A stretch of 64,000 bases of DNA from Siphlonurus alternatus (taxonomy: Eukaryota > Arthropoda > Insecta > Ephemeroptera > Siphlonuridae), in NCBI GenBank assembly GCA_949825025.1, contig OX463788.1, positions 21,293,755-21,357,754 of the forward strand. The letters run 5' to 3'. A program made the position numbers and the translations under genes. The notes beneath the pieces are model-generated. The model was not told the DNA's origin and ran no database searches. It worked only from the letters and a program-made list of their open reading frames with translations. This document shows positions 1-11,892 of this stretch, piece after piece (the first letter of the stretch is position 1; each line of letters starts with the position of its first letter).

Positions 1-462
1 TATACACACATACTTACAAAACACGTCGCCATATATACCTTACGGGGTAAGCCAGCAGCATTATTACTTCGAATGTCTACAAATAGACCTCCAAAGCACT
101 TGTATGTAGCAACAACAACATAATAACAAATGTTTAATAACCTTTATTTATACATTACTTCACATAGAGTGTAAGAACATAATATACGGTACAGTGTTTG
201 TACGAAACTATACGTTGAGTATAGACTGCTTGTATATAGAGTCATAGTTTAAGTATCGAAATTGACATGCTTGAACTTTCAAAGAAATGAATTAAACGAT
301 GAAGTATTGATGAGCAAGCTCTTCAAATCGGTCAATTGAGTAAGATGTTAATATTAATCAATCATGATCGAGTTGGAACAATGAGCAATAAATGACGATG
401 CAACGGGATGAGAGAGGATCATCATGCATGCACGTATTATATATAATTATATATAATATCAT

Positions 463-1397
463 GTTGGCATCCGGAAGCGATTTCGCTTAATTAAATCGGA
501 CGCGAAATTTTTGATCCCGGCGCGTTAGGATCATGCAGAAATTTCAATAAGCGAAATTCGCGTTTGGAGCATTGCAATTTTGATCCCAACGCGTTTTGAA
601 CACATGGAAATCATTACAGCGTGTTGTGATCAATGTTAAAAGCGTTCAACGCGTTCGGAACAAAATTTTAGTATGATTTTTAATGACGCCAAATTCTCAA
701 TTATTAAAATATGAAAGAAAAAGCGTTTTGTGCGGTCAAAATTAAAAGTATCAAGTCACGAAATACTGCACCATATTGTGCTATTTACATAATTTAAATG
801 TTGTAAATTATTTAAAATAGTGAATAATTAGTTATTTTTTATTCTATTTTTTTATCTCTTTCATGGGCACAAAATATACATATATCACTTGTAATGTACT
901 TATAATATAAGTCAAGAAACAAAAAAAAAAAAAAAAAAGGCACATGGCGCAAATGAAAAAGATTACTGAGCAGTCCATTCACAAAAGTACGTGTTCACTA
1001 TCATTTTTACTAATTATTAATTGCTTGTTTACTAAATAAGCAAATGTTGAGAGTATAACAAAAATACTTACACACATATACCTATGTGTATACTTTAAGA
1101 AAGTTTGAAGTCAATACCTCAGGAACTCAAGATCCTCAAGAATCGGAAGAAAAAATATTTTGTAAAATTCCAAAGTGGAGAAGGCCTTGCACTCTTAACA
1201 TTGATCGCAACGCGTTGTAAATATTTTCATATGTTCCGAACGCGTTGTGAATTTTGCTGATGTGCCCAACGCTTTGGGATCAAAATTGCAATGCTCCAAA
1301 CGCGTATTTCGCTTCTTGGAATTTCTGCATAATCCCAACTAAACGCGTTGGGATCAAAAACTTCACGTCCGAAGTGAATTCGCTTCCGGATGCAAAT
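463..1397. mobile_element. Non-autonomous TIR element, ends rich in ACGCGT, copy 1
   Basis: The left end (GCATCCGGAAGCGA from 467) is the reverse complement of the right end (ending 1393). Imperfect inverted similarity continues for about 200 bases inward on both sides, through shared blocks such as GGAGCATTGCAATTTTGATC and GATCAATGTTAA. The arms carry many AACGCGTT-like palindromes. The 540-base interior is AT-rich and has no credible ORF. No transposase is present, so it would move only in trans. The exact ends and target duplication are uncertain because the flanks are low-complexity. Confidence 0.8.
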
Positions 1398-1479
1398 ACA
1401 AATACAAATATACAAATACAAATACTTTATATTTGGTACATTGGTTCTGTATAGCTGTTGCTGAATAAATAATAATTAT

Positions 1480-2025
1480 GGGGAATTCTCCTACATTTAT
1501 TTTATTTTTTTTCAGATGCTCTATGCCTTGAAACTAAATGTCCCAAAACAAAAAAGTTTCAATTTTCAAAATTGGAGACGTGGGAATTTTTTAAAAATCT
1601 TCCTTCTTTTGAATTTAGCGCCAAAACGTGACGTAGAAACTGCCTAGGCAGCGCGAATTTTCCCTGCAATAAATTTATATTTTCGATTATCACTCTTAAA
1701 GTAAACTGATATTAGGGAAAAAAACTACTGATACTAGGGTAGAAAAACCCGCTGATTTCGATCGTGTTACTAAAATTTATAGCCAATCACTCCTTGACGC
1801 TCAAACTATGATATCAGGCAGTTGTTGTGTGTAAACTAGGGAGTTTCTACGTCACAGTTTTCAGGTTTGCGCGCGGGTTGCATACTTTGCCCCTATTCTA
1901 ATAATCCCTTCAGAGTCCCCAAATTTGAGTTAAAAAACTTGAAACTTAAGTCAAACTTATTGTTAATATGTACCCTATCATGATATAGTAGTTAAATTAA
2001 AATCTGAGTCGTAAGAGAATTCCCC
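1480..2025. mobile_element. Fold-back (MITE-like) element, copy 1
   Basis: The termini are inverted copies: GGGGAATTCTCCTAC on the left and GTAAGAGAATTCCCC on the right. Further inside, the block GTGACGTAGAAACTGCCTAG (about 1629) is matched in inverse by CTAGGGAGTTTCTACGTCAC (about 1837). The arms are diverged, so this is an old fold-back of about 545 bases with no coding content. It starts about 80 bases after the neighbouring TIR element. Confidence 0.6.
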
Positions 2026-2139
2026 CCACCGTTGCAATCAACTTCCTTTTAACAAAGATTATATTTAACTGTGTGCGTGTAAGCCTATAGCTATAGCATG
2101 TTTTTATAGAGTATATTATATTAATCACTAATTTACATT

Positions 2140-2170
2140 ATAGCTCTGTCCGTAAATACACAATAGAGCT
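2140..2170. repeat. Fragment sharing the end motif of the 61-kb hairpin
   Basis: CTGTCCGTAAATACACAAT here matches the terminus of the long hairpin at 60963-61086 (CTGTTCGTAAATACACAAT) with one substitution. It is also flanked by a short inverted AGCTCT/AGAGCT. It is probably a remnant of the same family. It recurs at 27474-27504. Confidence 0.4.
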
Positions 2171-2219
2171 GCTATTATGGTACATTTAATTTACAAAGAA
2201 CCTTCTTACCTACTGTAAT

Positions 2220-2290
2220 CCCATACTGTATTTTATTGGCGGTTAGGTGTAAGAGTGGGCTTGCCTAAACATCGCCGCAATAAAGCAATT
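2220..2290 (+). mobile_element. Probable retrotransposon 3' tail leading into the TTCTA array
   Basis: Non-repetitive sequence with an AATAAA-type signal (cgcaataaagcaattt) runs directly into the pentanucleotide array. LINE 3' ends commonly finish this way, with an AATAAA followed by a short tandem repeat. No coding part of the LINE is visible upstream. The second copy is at 27554-27624. Confidence 0.35.
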
Positions 2291-2560
2291 TTCTATTCTA
2301 TTCTATTCTATTCTATTCTATTCTATTCTATTCTATTCTATTCTATTCTATTCTATTCTATTCTATTCTATTCTATTCTATTCTGTTCTGTTCTGTTCTG
2401 TTCTGTTCTGTTCTGTTCTGTTCTGTTCTGTTCTGTTCTGTTCTGTTCTGTTCTGTTCTGTTCTGTTCTGTTCTGTTCTGTTCTGTTCTGTTCTGTTCTG
2501 TTCTGTTCTGTTCTGTTCTGTTCTGTTCTGTTCTGTTCTGTTCTGTTCTATTCTATTCTA
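2291..2560. repeat. Composite pentanucleotide array (TTCTA)18(TTCTG)33(TTCTA)3, copy 1
   Basis: Perfect tandem array. The first 90 bases are TTCTA units, the next 165 are TTCTG units and the last 15 are TTCTA again. The long open frames across it are repeat artefacts. Confidence 0.97.
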
Positions 2561-2809
2561 CTGCAAATAGTTTTTTGTACACTATATATACGAAGAAGAA
2601 TCTACGCTACATTACGCTATCTTTTACTGTTGTAAAAATTTACTGTTTTAATTGATATACAGAAATATGCTCTTGTATATCACATAGTTAGGGAATTATA
2701 TGGCAAAAATCGCGCTATTGGTGATACCGGGCTGAAATTTTCAGTACTTGCTAATAACATCATTTGCATCAACTTTTTTGGCGTATCCCAAAAAAAAAGT
2801 GTCATACCG

Positions 2810-2839
2810 TGACCTTGAGTGACCTTTGAACTTTGACCT
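2810..2839 (-). promoter_or_regulatory. Cluster of four nuclear-receptor half sites (DR4-DR1-DR1), copy 1
   Basis: On the minus strand the order is AGGTCA, 1 base, AGTTCA, 1 base, AGGTCA, 4 bases, AGGTCA. This gives two overlapping DR1 arrangements (the HNF4/RXR type) and one DR4. Further TGACC half sites lie at about 2999, 3307 and 3317, near two AAAATGGCGG motifs. The setting looks like repeat-derived sequence and no gene is visible next to it, so binding is only a possibility. Confidence 0.35.
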
Positions 2840-3349
2840 CCGATTGATTTACGTTTGATATTTTTACAAGGAATCTAAGGCAGATACGAAAAAAAATGTC
2901 ATTAGCAAATATGTTTGTACTAACACGGAGAGTAATTAGCAATTTTTGGAAAAGACCTAAGTCCATAAAAAACAAAATGGCGGCCGATGAAACTTTTATT
3001 GACCTCTTTTTTGGCAGCTTTCTTGCTTATTTTAACCAAACTAGCTAACTTTTTAGCTCAAAATAGCAACTATCAATTGTCTACTATCCTTACGATTAAA
3101 AAGATCATAATGCTTCTTGATAAGAGAATAATAACTTGAGATATTGTAATTTCTACCGTAAAATGAGCACTTATTCCCTATGCTATTATAATACGTTTTT
3201 TTACTAACATCCATACTTTTTATGACAAAAGCATTAAACATACAGAAATGATTAATTGCATCATAAGAACCTTAAAAAATACTGTACCCTAAAATTTTGA
3301 ACCACCCTTTGACCCCTGGTGACCTTTCAAAATGGCGGATGTGGAGAAC

Positions 3350-4788
3350 AGGAAAGTATTATTTTCTGGCAAACCAAAGGTCGGGATAAAGATATATTCA
3401 GCAGAAAAGATGCTTAGATGGTTGCAATTATTTAAAAAGGGTCCCTAATTATTTTCAAAGTGCAATATTGCCAAATATAGCATCCCTAGAGACCTAAATT
3501 TTATTTGACTTTTTTTCAGTTAAAATCGTATAAAATCCATGCTTTCTGAAAGTGGAGCTTCTAATTTTCAAGCATGATTAATTAATTGGGGTCACGATCA
3601 GAACCAAAAAAATAAGAACCCCCTCCCCCCCACCCCCCCAAAAATTGAAACATTTTACGCCTCCTGCCCAGGGTTCTTTAATCCATGATTGACTCGGGGA
3701 ATTATATTATATTTTTTTAGGCCATGGTCAGTGCATTGAAGTAATTGCAGTTAGTAACCATTTGTCTATAGTATACGTATTTCTACTAAATAAAAATTAA
3801 AACTAAGAGTAATTTTAAGAAAAAGTGTCCCTAATTAAAAAAAAAAAAAAAAAGGGGGGTGGGTTTCCAAGTCTTCCTAAAATCTGAGTAATCTATTTCT
3901 CGATAAACAAGCATATATGAATCACAACCTTCTTTACTCTTTAAGATAACAACATATAATTAAGCCTCCACCCCCCCTCTCCCCTATGTACATCGCCCCC
4001 CTAAATTGACTTTACAGAACATGAAGCACCTCTGACCTCTGTCCTTTTCCATTATAATAAAAAACTCCGCTGGATCACCGTTCTTGCTAATCATATGTTT
4101 CAATTAAAGGTTACACTGTATACATACGAATATATAATCAATGACAAATAATAAAACTATATAAATCTTACTATCTTAGTCAAATTATAAATGCATTACA
4201 ATTAATTTTTATACTTAAATATATTGTAAATCTTTACTGGTACGGGGGGAAATACCTAGAGGGACATATCCCACTTATTGGGTTATTACCAACATGCAAG
4301 TTGTCTCATAATTAACTCCCTTTAATCGTTTAAAACAACCCGGCAATATATAACAACAATATAACAATAAAATTAAAGAACAGCTACATTCCTTTAAAAC
4401 TTAATCATGTTACATATGTATAAATGTACTTACTCATTGTTAGCCCAATTGCCTTTGAATATCACCATGCAGTGATATATTATATGATAATTATGATTAA
4501 TAATTATGTTTGATTACCAGAAGGTATCACAATTAACTACGCGCGTACTACTAACTTTTATATAACCATGCAATGATTAATTGTAATATTTTTTGGTACT
4601 ACGAAAGGTATTATGCAATATTGGATATATTACAGCCAAACATAATATATAATGCCATAAATTTGTCTTCTATTATATTTTTATCTTTTCGTATAACAAT
4701 GGGCATTTTTTTTACTGACAATATAAAGTTTATAAAGTATGCTCTTATGGTATGAAAATAAATTAAAAAACTCGTGCTATAAAGTATA

Positions 4789-4829
<41 letters not shown>

Positions 4830-7500
4830 GATTATGTATTATAAATATTATAATATCATTAATTTCTCGCGCAAGAAAGCATTGATTGAATAAAATATTG
4901 TAATTATATATTATAAATTTATGGAACACTAAAAATTACATTTCAAGTTGTCTTAAATTGCTTAATTGCGTTATGTCTCAATTACATTTATCGTGATCTT
5001 CTTTTGTGATAATTAAGCTTCAAGGATTTTAATTACTTGCTTCAATAGCTATTCCACTCCAATTAATATCAACAAAAAAGTTTCTTTTAACGACTTTTAT
5101 CAGCAACTTGTCGTTACTTTCTAATGGGCCCGGAAATCAAACAGGCTTAACAACCATATTCATTACAGGTCGTTCTCAATGAAATGAGATAAGAAATTAA
5201 CCTTTACTTTCAATGGTTTTTGTAAATCTAGTTCATTAATTGCCGGGCTCTCCATTAATATTTCATTTGTTGAATTGCAATAAATAAATTTTTAAATATG
5301 AGATAATTATTGCATACATACAGCATAAAATTTTACATTAAACTTCAAGAGTTTTGGAAAACTTGAAGTCGGAGAGCGTCAGTTTTACGTAGGTTACTAT
5401 TATAGAACAAGATGGCATAAATAAATTCAATCTTATTATTAATTTTTAATTGAGAATCAAATTTCGACTACAGTTGATGAAGAAAAAAAACAAAACATTA
5501 TATCGTGTAGTTAAATGTACACATAAAAAGGCTATGTAAGACAATTGATAATTTTTAGTATTAGAACAACTAGCTTACTCGAAATATTCAAATTAGCAGA
5601 AACATGATGATAAATAATTAATATAATAATACACAATAATATTATAATGTATATTTAGACAGGTTTTTGATTTGATCATTAAAATAAAAAAAATATATAT
5701 ACTAGGTTTTATTAATTTATGTTTAGTTTTATAAAACATGGTTACAACCTTTTTAAAATATTGTTTATTTATTATATTCAGTATCTTAGTAAATTTTGGT
5801 GTAATTTAGAGAACTAATCCACAGTTCTAGTTAATCTTGGCATATCAAAAATAAATTCTACTGCGCTCTGTTTTGCAGAATTTTTAAGGAATTTAAAACT
5901 TTTTTAAGAGCTCTATACCATAGGTAGCATATTATATATGCAGCTCAAACGGGATTTTTTACCATTTTCACTAAAAGTCGATATCAGTGAATCGAAATAA
6001 GAAACTAGCATTTACCTGCAATGGCTTTTATTCCCGTTTGATCCACAGGCTCTATTATGACGAATAGTAAATATATTTTTTTCATAGGAGTACGTAGTTA
6101 AATACCTAGCTTCTACATTCATAGTATACAACACCCCAATATAATTACATATTTTTTCTTAGTAAAATCATTTGGTATTGAGACATTTACATTCATAATC
6201 CTATCAATAATACATACGTATTGTATGAATAATACATTTATTTTATTAATATTTATTAATATTATAGTTTATTTTCATTAAACCAATCCACAATTAGTTT
6301 TAAATCATGATTGATATAATCAATGATAATTAAGTAAACCTTTTTTTTTATTTGCATAACTCAGGCAAATGTTGCCAGCATATAATTTTTAATTTAATTC
6401 TAATTTATTTATACCATTACAATAAAAATAAAATGTCTGCACTTCCTTGAGGAACTACACACTTAATCTTAATTTTTGAACTATCTGTTTCCTATATATA
6501 TAGTCATGTATTTGCCTTGTGATAAATGCTCTATTTAAAATATTTACTGCCATATATAAATATATTTTTTTAAATTTGTATGCATAAATTATGTTCTTAA
6601 GATACACTCATTATTATTTATTTATTCATTGTACATTCAGCCACAATGGCTGAGGCTATTCAGGGAATTCAATCCCTCTTTAGCCGTAGTATAATACATA
6701 AATTTTTGTTGAGATTTTTAGAAGAATATAACATGAGAAATATATTATTATTATAATTGCATAGAAAAAAGATACATTAAAAGAATATTTTACCCTAAGA
6801 TTCTAATACAATATGGTATACAATATACATATATAATTCTGTAAACAAAAACAGATGTGGCACACAAAATGTAGTGGCACGTGATGTCCGTTATCTGAAA
6901 CAGAGGGACTTTAGAATTTTTGTTGACGTGCATGATCACAGATAATGCGAGATAGTTTTGAACTTTATTTTGACTAGAAAAGTAATTATAAGCAAAGTAA
7001 TAATTTTTTTAATAAAAGTTGGTATTTAATTAATTATTATAATATATAGTATTTGCTTATATTGAGATGTAAGGTTTATATTTACTATGTAGAGACTAAT
7101 ATATATTAAATATTGAATAGTTATGTTTTTACACAATAGAAAAAAAAAATTAAAATATAAAAACATGAATGACTTTTAACACATTAATGTCTCAATTTAT
7201 TATGACTATTACACATTGGACAAATAAAGATAATCAGGTAGTAGGTAAGGAGGAAAAATAGGAGTTGGTATCGGAGTTTCAATGTCAGGGTATATTGTGG
7301 GTGTGTGATCAGAGAAAATGTAGAAGGAGGATGGGGGTACTTGTAGAGAGGATAGTAGAGGTACATACACTTATTATGTTTCATGTCAATTTTTTATACA
7401 TTCATGTTACTGTATTGAATCAGTTTCTACTTTAAATGCAAAGCTTACTAGAGGTGTATATATAGTAATATTTTTTCCCTTATTGAGAACCCTTTGCAAA
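3350..7500. other. Long stretch without recognisable genes
   Basis: AT-rich sequence with homopolymer runs (C-rich at about 3620-3640, A then G at about 3838-3862), an (AT)n tract at 4793-4826 and a decayed tail-like patch near 6640. The few open frames have no recognisable motif and AT-driven composition. Same content at 28699-32849. Confidence 0.6.
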
Positions 7501-7504
7501 GTAC

Positions 7505-7830
7505 TTTTTTTTCACAAATGACTGAATTTAATTTCCTGGCTCTTCGTAAACCCGAACTAGCAATGTTCATCAGGATTTTGTGGGTCCCTTCCGAACCAGG
7601 GTGACAATGGCCTAGCAATCCATCGCAGTATTCGCCTGGTTGTGACTGAGGGAACTTCAGTCAAGATGGTTGGCAATTAATAGATAATGCATGACCATCA
7701 ATCACCTCCCATGGCAGATGCAACCGCCATTACTATATATTATGGAAAATTTTGGCGGTGCTTGGGATCAAACTCGCGAGTCTCAAGACTATTCGATTAA
7801 GAATCAAGTTGCCAAGTGCGCAACTTTCCG
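7505..7830 (-). mobile_element. tRNA-derived SINE, minus strand, copy 1
   Basis: Read on the minus strand, the element starts with a tRNA-like head: an A-box-like segment at 7802-7821 (TTGGCAACTTGA) and a B-box-like segment at 7762-7776 (GAGTTTGATCCC). A roughly 200-base body follows, ending in an oligo-A run (oligo-T at 7505-7513 on the plus strand). The body contains TGACTGAAGTT..CCTCAGTCA..GGCGAATACTG, a block also seen in the 5S-headed SINE at 11162-11590. The head is degenerate and is not a functional tRNA gene. SINEs are transcribed by RNA polymerase III and moved by LINE proteins. Confidence 0.65.
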
Positions 7831-7934
7831 AATTTAAGTTTTCTATATGATTAACACTCACAGTAGCCGAAATTTGTGATGGGCCTCACAAATATAGAAC
7901 ATAATTGATAATATTGATCCTTTACCACATCACG

Positions 7935-7976
7935 ATATGGGCGCGTTTCACGAAGACAGTAAACAGGAAGATAACT
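7935..7976. mobile_element. Half of a GGGCGCG..TTCACGAAG fold-back family, copy 1
   Basis: ATGGGCGCGTTTCACGAAG followed by an ACAGGAAGATAAC block resembles the left arm of the complete fold-back at 46047-46203 (ATGGGCGCGATTCACGAAG, then CCAGGTTTGTAAC). No matching right arm is visible, so this is a solo end. Second copy at 33284-33325. Confidence 0.4.
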
Positions 7977-8956
7977 TTACTATACATTCTTACTAATCAC
8001 GGTAAGTGTCATTGACTTTGACTGACACTATAGCCATGGTTGTGGTGAAAAACTGAAAAAACTTTCCATAGCTACATCAGAGAATAGATATATTAAAATC
8101 CAATTCTTTGGCTCCATGTGGTTATCTCCTTCGTATATTGCGCTCAAATACTCTGCACCGAAAATATTGCCAAAATCGTTCTATTAAAGTCATTATATAT
8201 ATATTATTATTATAGGCAACGGTTCAAATGTTCAAACAGCAATGTAAAACATAATTTACAAGGGTATTTTATGTTTTATGTCACAAATGTTGATGTTCAA
8301 AATTAAAATAATTTCTGTCTGCGTGCCCTCCAATTACCTTAGATCTCAAACTTTGCACTTTCCAAATACATATATCCTTAATTCTACGATTTTTATTTTG
8401 CTGCTTCGACTTTGCTTCATTTTCTCTTGAAGTTAACTCAAGAGTAAACGAGGTACATTCACACTTTTCTCCCAACAGTCAAGTTTGCAGAATCAATTTA
8501 ATCATTTATGAAATTGTGAAGAACTTTTCTGTCATATATTGTATTGTACAATCGAAAAGCAATAAAATAAATATGAATATAAAATGATTCTATGTTATGA
8601 ACCCAAATAAGTAAATGCACTTGCAAAAATTTTATTGCAAAATTGTAAATTTTATGTAAAAATTATAAGATAATATTGAAATAAAGTAATATTAAAAATC
8701 TTCTTCTACTGGGCTTACTCCTTCATTTAACTTCATTATAACCAATATCACCTTTGATCAAGCAGCACAATTATGCCAAAATGCAAATCTATAGCAATTT
8801 TCCCATGTATATATTTTACACTGTATAGGCATAGGAAAATTACAAATTGATATTTGTTTAAACATTTTGAAATCGGCGGCTTTTTTATTTATTTATTTTT
8901 TTTTGTAGAGCCCCTGGGACTCAGGTAATTACATACAAGGGACCACGCTTCATCTA

Positions 8957-9322
8957 TATTATTTGAGAATCGACCTCCAAAAATTTTATTGCAAAAATGG
9001 ATTGAGGGTGTAAAGTTATGCCACTCTGATTTTTTACAGATTTTTTAGAGACCGTGCTGGAAGTATTGCTAAAAAGTTTTGTCGAGGTCGGGTTCGAACC
9101 CACGTCCGTTTTAGGTCCAATCCTTTTATTAGGAGAGGCGTCTAGAGGCGTCACTTCCTCTGCACTTTCACTACTTTCAATATTTTTTTAAAAAATTGTT
9201 CCCGGACTCTAAAAAATCTAAAAAAAAAAAAAAATTGGAGTAGCATTAAAATTGTTTTGAACCATGTATCCAATTCTCTATATAATAATAAAAAAAAAAA
9301 AAAATAGGTCGATACTTCATTA
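8957..9322. mobile_element. Palindromic MITE with tRNA-like T-arm in its centre, copy 1
   Basis: Member of the palindromic family also seen at 11893, 20602, 48257 and 52597. The left arm runs TTATTGCAAAAATGGATTGAG..GATTTTTTACAGATTTTTTAGAGACCG, and the right arm returns with CGGACTCTAAAAAATCTAAAAA. The family's centre varies. Here 9085-9106 holds CGGGTTCGAACCCACG, which reads as a tRNA T-arm with a perfect B box on the minus strand and is itself a 12-base palindrome. No ORF belongs to the element. Confidence 0.7.
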
Positions 9323-10072
9323 TCAAATTATATTATATTTACACAAATGTGTGTCATTGCAAGCTTAATCAATAATATATGACGTTGTGAGTAAGATTTT
9401 ATTCCTATATTTAGCTTTATTTAGAATTGTATACGGTAGAGTATACCATTGCAGTTCGTTAATTATTCCAACATCAATCCTTATATAAAAAAGATACTAG
9501 CTCAGAGTTATTACCATCATTACCGAAAATAGAAAATATTTACGTCAGAGGCGAAAAATTTCATCACGTTGCCTATAATTGGAAGTTCTGCTTTAGAAAA
9601 ATCGATTGATTTGATTACGTTATATCTATTGATATTGTGGTAGAAAATTTCATTTGAGCTAATAAAAACAAACAATAAAATTAGTATCATTTTAATTCTT
9701 TCGTATTTTTCAGCGTTTTAGTATAATGACCATCCGTCTGAAAATACAATTATATTTAAATACATAATTTAAACACCCAAATTATTACTATTAGTTGTTA
9801 ATGTATGAACCTACAAGAAAAAGTTACAGAAATGATGATAGAGGGGATCGTTTATGTTATAACATAAATAATGAAATTTAACATGTATTGAAAAGTCTTG
9901 CAATTAATACTAATACTAATATTTTTACTAATACCTTTTATTAATAAAATCTTGACAGTAATTTAGTAGAGTGACTACACTCTTATTATTATATTCATAT
10001 TTTTGCTATGTGTTTTTATGTATTCGGAAACTGGAATTATGCAACATTTACTTATTGAATATAGTTTTTTTT

Positions 10073-10242
<170 letters not shown>

Positions 10243-10653
10243 CATTTAATACTGAGTAGAGAAAATAATTTAAATTTGTTATGAAATTTTATGCATTAAT
10301 TTTTGAAAAATTTCCATGTCTCTATTAAAATGTATTTCATTGCTGTATATATTTTTGTAAAACTCTGCAACTTCATAATAAAAAATAAATATACTGTAAT
10401 CTGAATAATTGTAATTAATGCTAGGCCACCCTTGAAGCATCTTTGCAATGTAGGTTGCCTACCTGCTAAGATGACCCCATTTAAGAAGGTGCCAAAATCT
10501 TATTTTAAGAAGGCAGTGTTCTTAAATTAAGATAAAGGTGCTCTTATTTGAAACAAGAACCCTCAAAAACCATCTTAATTAAGGGGACACATTTTAAGAA
10601 CCTTTTTTGATCTTGTTTTATGAATGTTTTGATTTACAGTATACCCTGTTTTT

Positions 10654-10727
<74 letters not shown>
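10654..10727. repeat. (TTG)n array, copy 1
   Basis: About 24 perfect TTG units, ending where a fragment of the palindromic MITE family begins. Second copy at 36003-36076 with the same length. Confidence 0.95.
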
Positions 10728-10728
<1 letters not shown>

Positions 10729-10732
10729 TGAA

Positions 10733-10830
10733 GATTTTTTCGAACCCAGAAACTATTATAATTTTTTTTTTTAAAGTGCGGCTACCCCCGTTGAAGACGT
10801 CAATAAACGTTTAGTTCCTATATTTTTATA
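10733..10830. mobile_element. Fragment of the palindromic MITE family, copy 1
   Basis: GATTTTTTCGAACCCAGAAACTA, then AAAGTGCGGCTACCCCC and GACGTCAATAAACG, parallel the left arm and centre of the MITE at 11893-12225 (GAAACCCAGAACTA, AAAGTGCGGCCACGCCCCC, GCGTCAATAGGCG). The right arm is missing. Copy 2 at 36082-36179. Confidence 0.5.
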
Positions 10831-10888
10831 AAGGACCAAACATTTCCAGGGGTCACTTCACAAAGAAAGGTTTCCATTAGTTTTATCA

Positions 10889-11161
10889 TGCTCGACAGCC
10901 CTTAAAGCATTCCAACATAAAGGTAATTTGAGATCACCGAATTCAGCTATGTTGAGAGTGGTACTGCGTGGTTAGTACTTGGTGGATGCAGACCAGGGAA
11001 AAAAAATCGGGGGGGAAGGGGGGGGAGGGCCGCCTGCATAAGGCCAATGTTAAAAAAAAAAAAGACCCCCCTCCCCTCCTGGATCCGTGCTGGGATGGGT
11101 GACTGGGTGACTGTTTCAAGTAAAAATTACTCTGCTCCCTCCTTGGGGTAAATTTATCTCG
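10889..11161 (+). mobile_element. 5S rRNA-derived SINE, plus strand, interrupted (5' part), copy 1
   Basis: GATCACCGAATTCAGCTATG from 10932 and TGGTTAGTACTTGG near 10970 match the internal promoter half of arthropod-type 5S rRNA. The 5S part is broken at about 10993-11090 by a roughly 100-base insert with runs of G, A and C, then resumes as GATGGGTGACTG and the SINE body (TTTCAAGTAAAAATTACTCT..CTCCCTCC). The element stops at 11161, where a reversed copy of the same SINE is inserted, and seems to continue at 11594. Copy 2 at 36238-36510. Confidence 0.7.
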
Positions 11162-11590
11162 TTTTTTTTTTTTTTTTTTTTTTTTTACAAGGATACACCC
11201 CTAAGAGCTTACAGCTCGCGGCGGGGTAATGGGGGTAGGGATAAGGTAGCGAACGGATGATGGCCACGGCCTGTTAAGCGTTCCAGCATTCGCTGAGGTG
11301 AGACTGAGGAAACCGTGGATAACCTCAGTCAGGACGGACACCTCTACTTTTTCTCAATGGACCAAAGCGATATCCAAAGCCTTAGAAACCACACACAAGT
11401 CAAGTGCATCACTGCACTGGGTGGAAAGCGAGATGAATTTACCCCAGGGAGGGAGCAATATAATTTTTACTTGAAACGGTCACCCATCCAAGTACTAACC
11501 ACGCTTGACGTAGCCTGACTTCGGTGATCTAACGAGAACCGGTCAATGCACTGCGCTACGCTCGACCTTCACCTTTCCGCCCAATGCAAT
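11162..11590 (-). mobile_element. 5S rRNA-derived SINE (SINE3-like), near full length, copy 1
   Basis: On the minus strand the element opens with a 5S-like head at about 11477-11567: ACCGGTTCTCGTTAGATCAC, CGAAGTCAGGC, GTGGTTAGTACTTGGATGGG, TGACCG. This matches the 5S rRNA internal control region of the protostome type. A body of about 290 bases follows, ending in an A tail (the T run at 11162-11186). The body includes the TGACTGAGG..CCTCAGTC..GCGAATGCTGG block shared with the tRNA-headed SINE at 7505-7830. It lies in reverse orientation inside another copy of itself. It is not a working 5S gene. Confidence 0.8.
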
Positions 11591-11593
11591 AAT

Positions 11594-11735
11594 TGATCAA
11601 AAGTAGAGGTGTCCTGACTGAGATATTCCATTGCACGGTTCTCTCAATCTTACCTAAAAGAAAAGCTGGGACGCGTAACAGGATACCCAGTTAGAGACCA
11701 TTACTAACCCTGTGAGGGGTTAAGGGTCATTTACA
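11594..11735 (+). mobile_element. 5S-derived SINE, plus strand, 3' part of the interrupted host, copy 1
   Basis: AAAAGTAGAGGTGTCCTGAC, TGAGATATTCC, CTCAATCTTACC and GCTGGGACGCGTAACAGG reproduce, diverged, the 3' half of the SINE body seen on the minus strand next door. Position and orientation fit a continuation of the fragment at 10889-11161, with some body sequence lost around the insertion. Copy 2 at 36943-37084. Confidence 0.65.
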
Positions 11736-11892
11736 AAAATATCATCACCACGGTTTTTCTCATACCCTAAAACCCTTAGTTTGAAAATTTCACGCAGATT
11801 GAAATTCCAAAATTGTAATGTTTGTTTTTCGTTACATTGTAAGCCTATAAGGTTTTGATTAAGGAACGGGAACTCACCCCCCAGAAGAGTCA

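Noticed and set aside
2255..2635. 126-residue open frame FYSIL/FCSVL
   Set aside because: Pure translation of the TTCTA/TTCTG array. The same applies to frames across the TTTA, TTG, AT and ATACA arrays.
5940..6060. Short inverted repeat CAAACGGGA / TCCCGTTTG
   Set aside because: Only about 10 bases pair well across 100 bases; not enough to call an element.
11477..11567. Possible functional 5S rRNA gene
   Set aside because: Only part of the 5S is alignable, its 3' third is replaced by SINE body, and it sits in nested SINEs.
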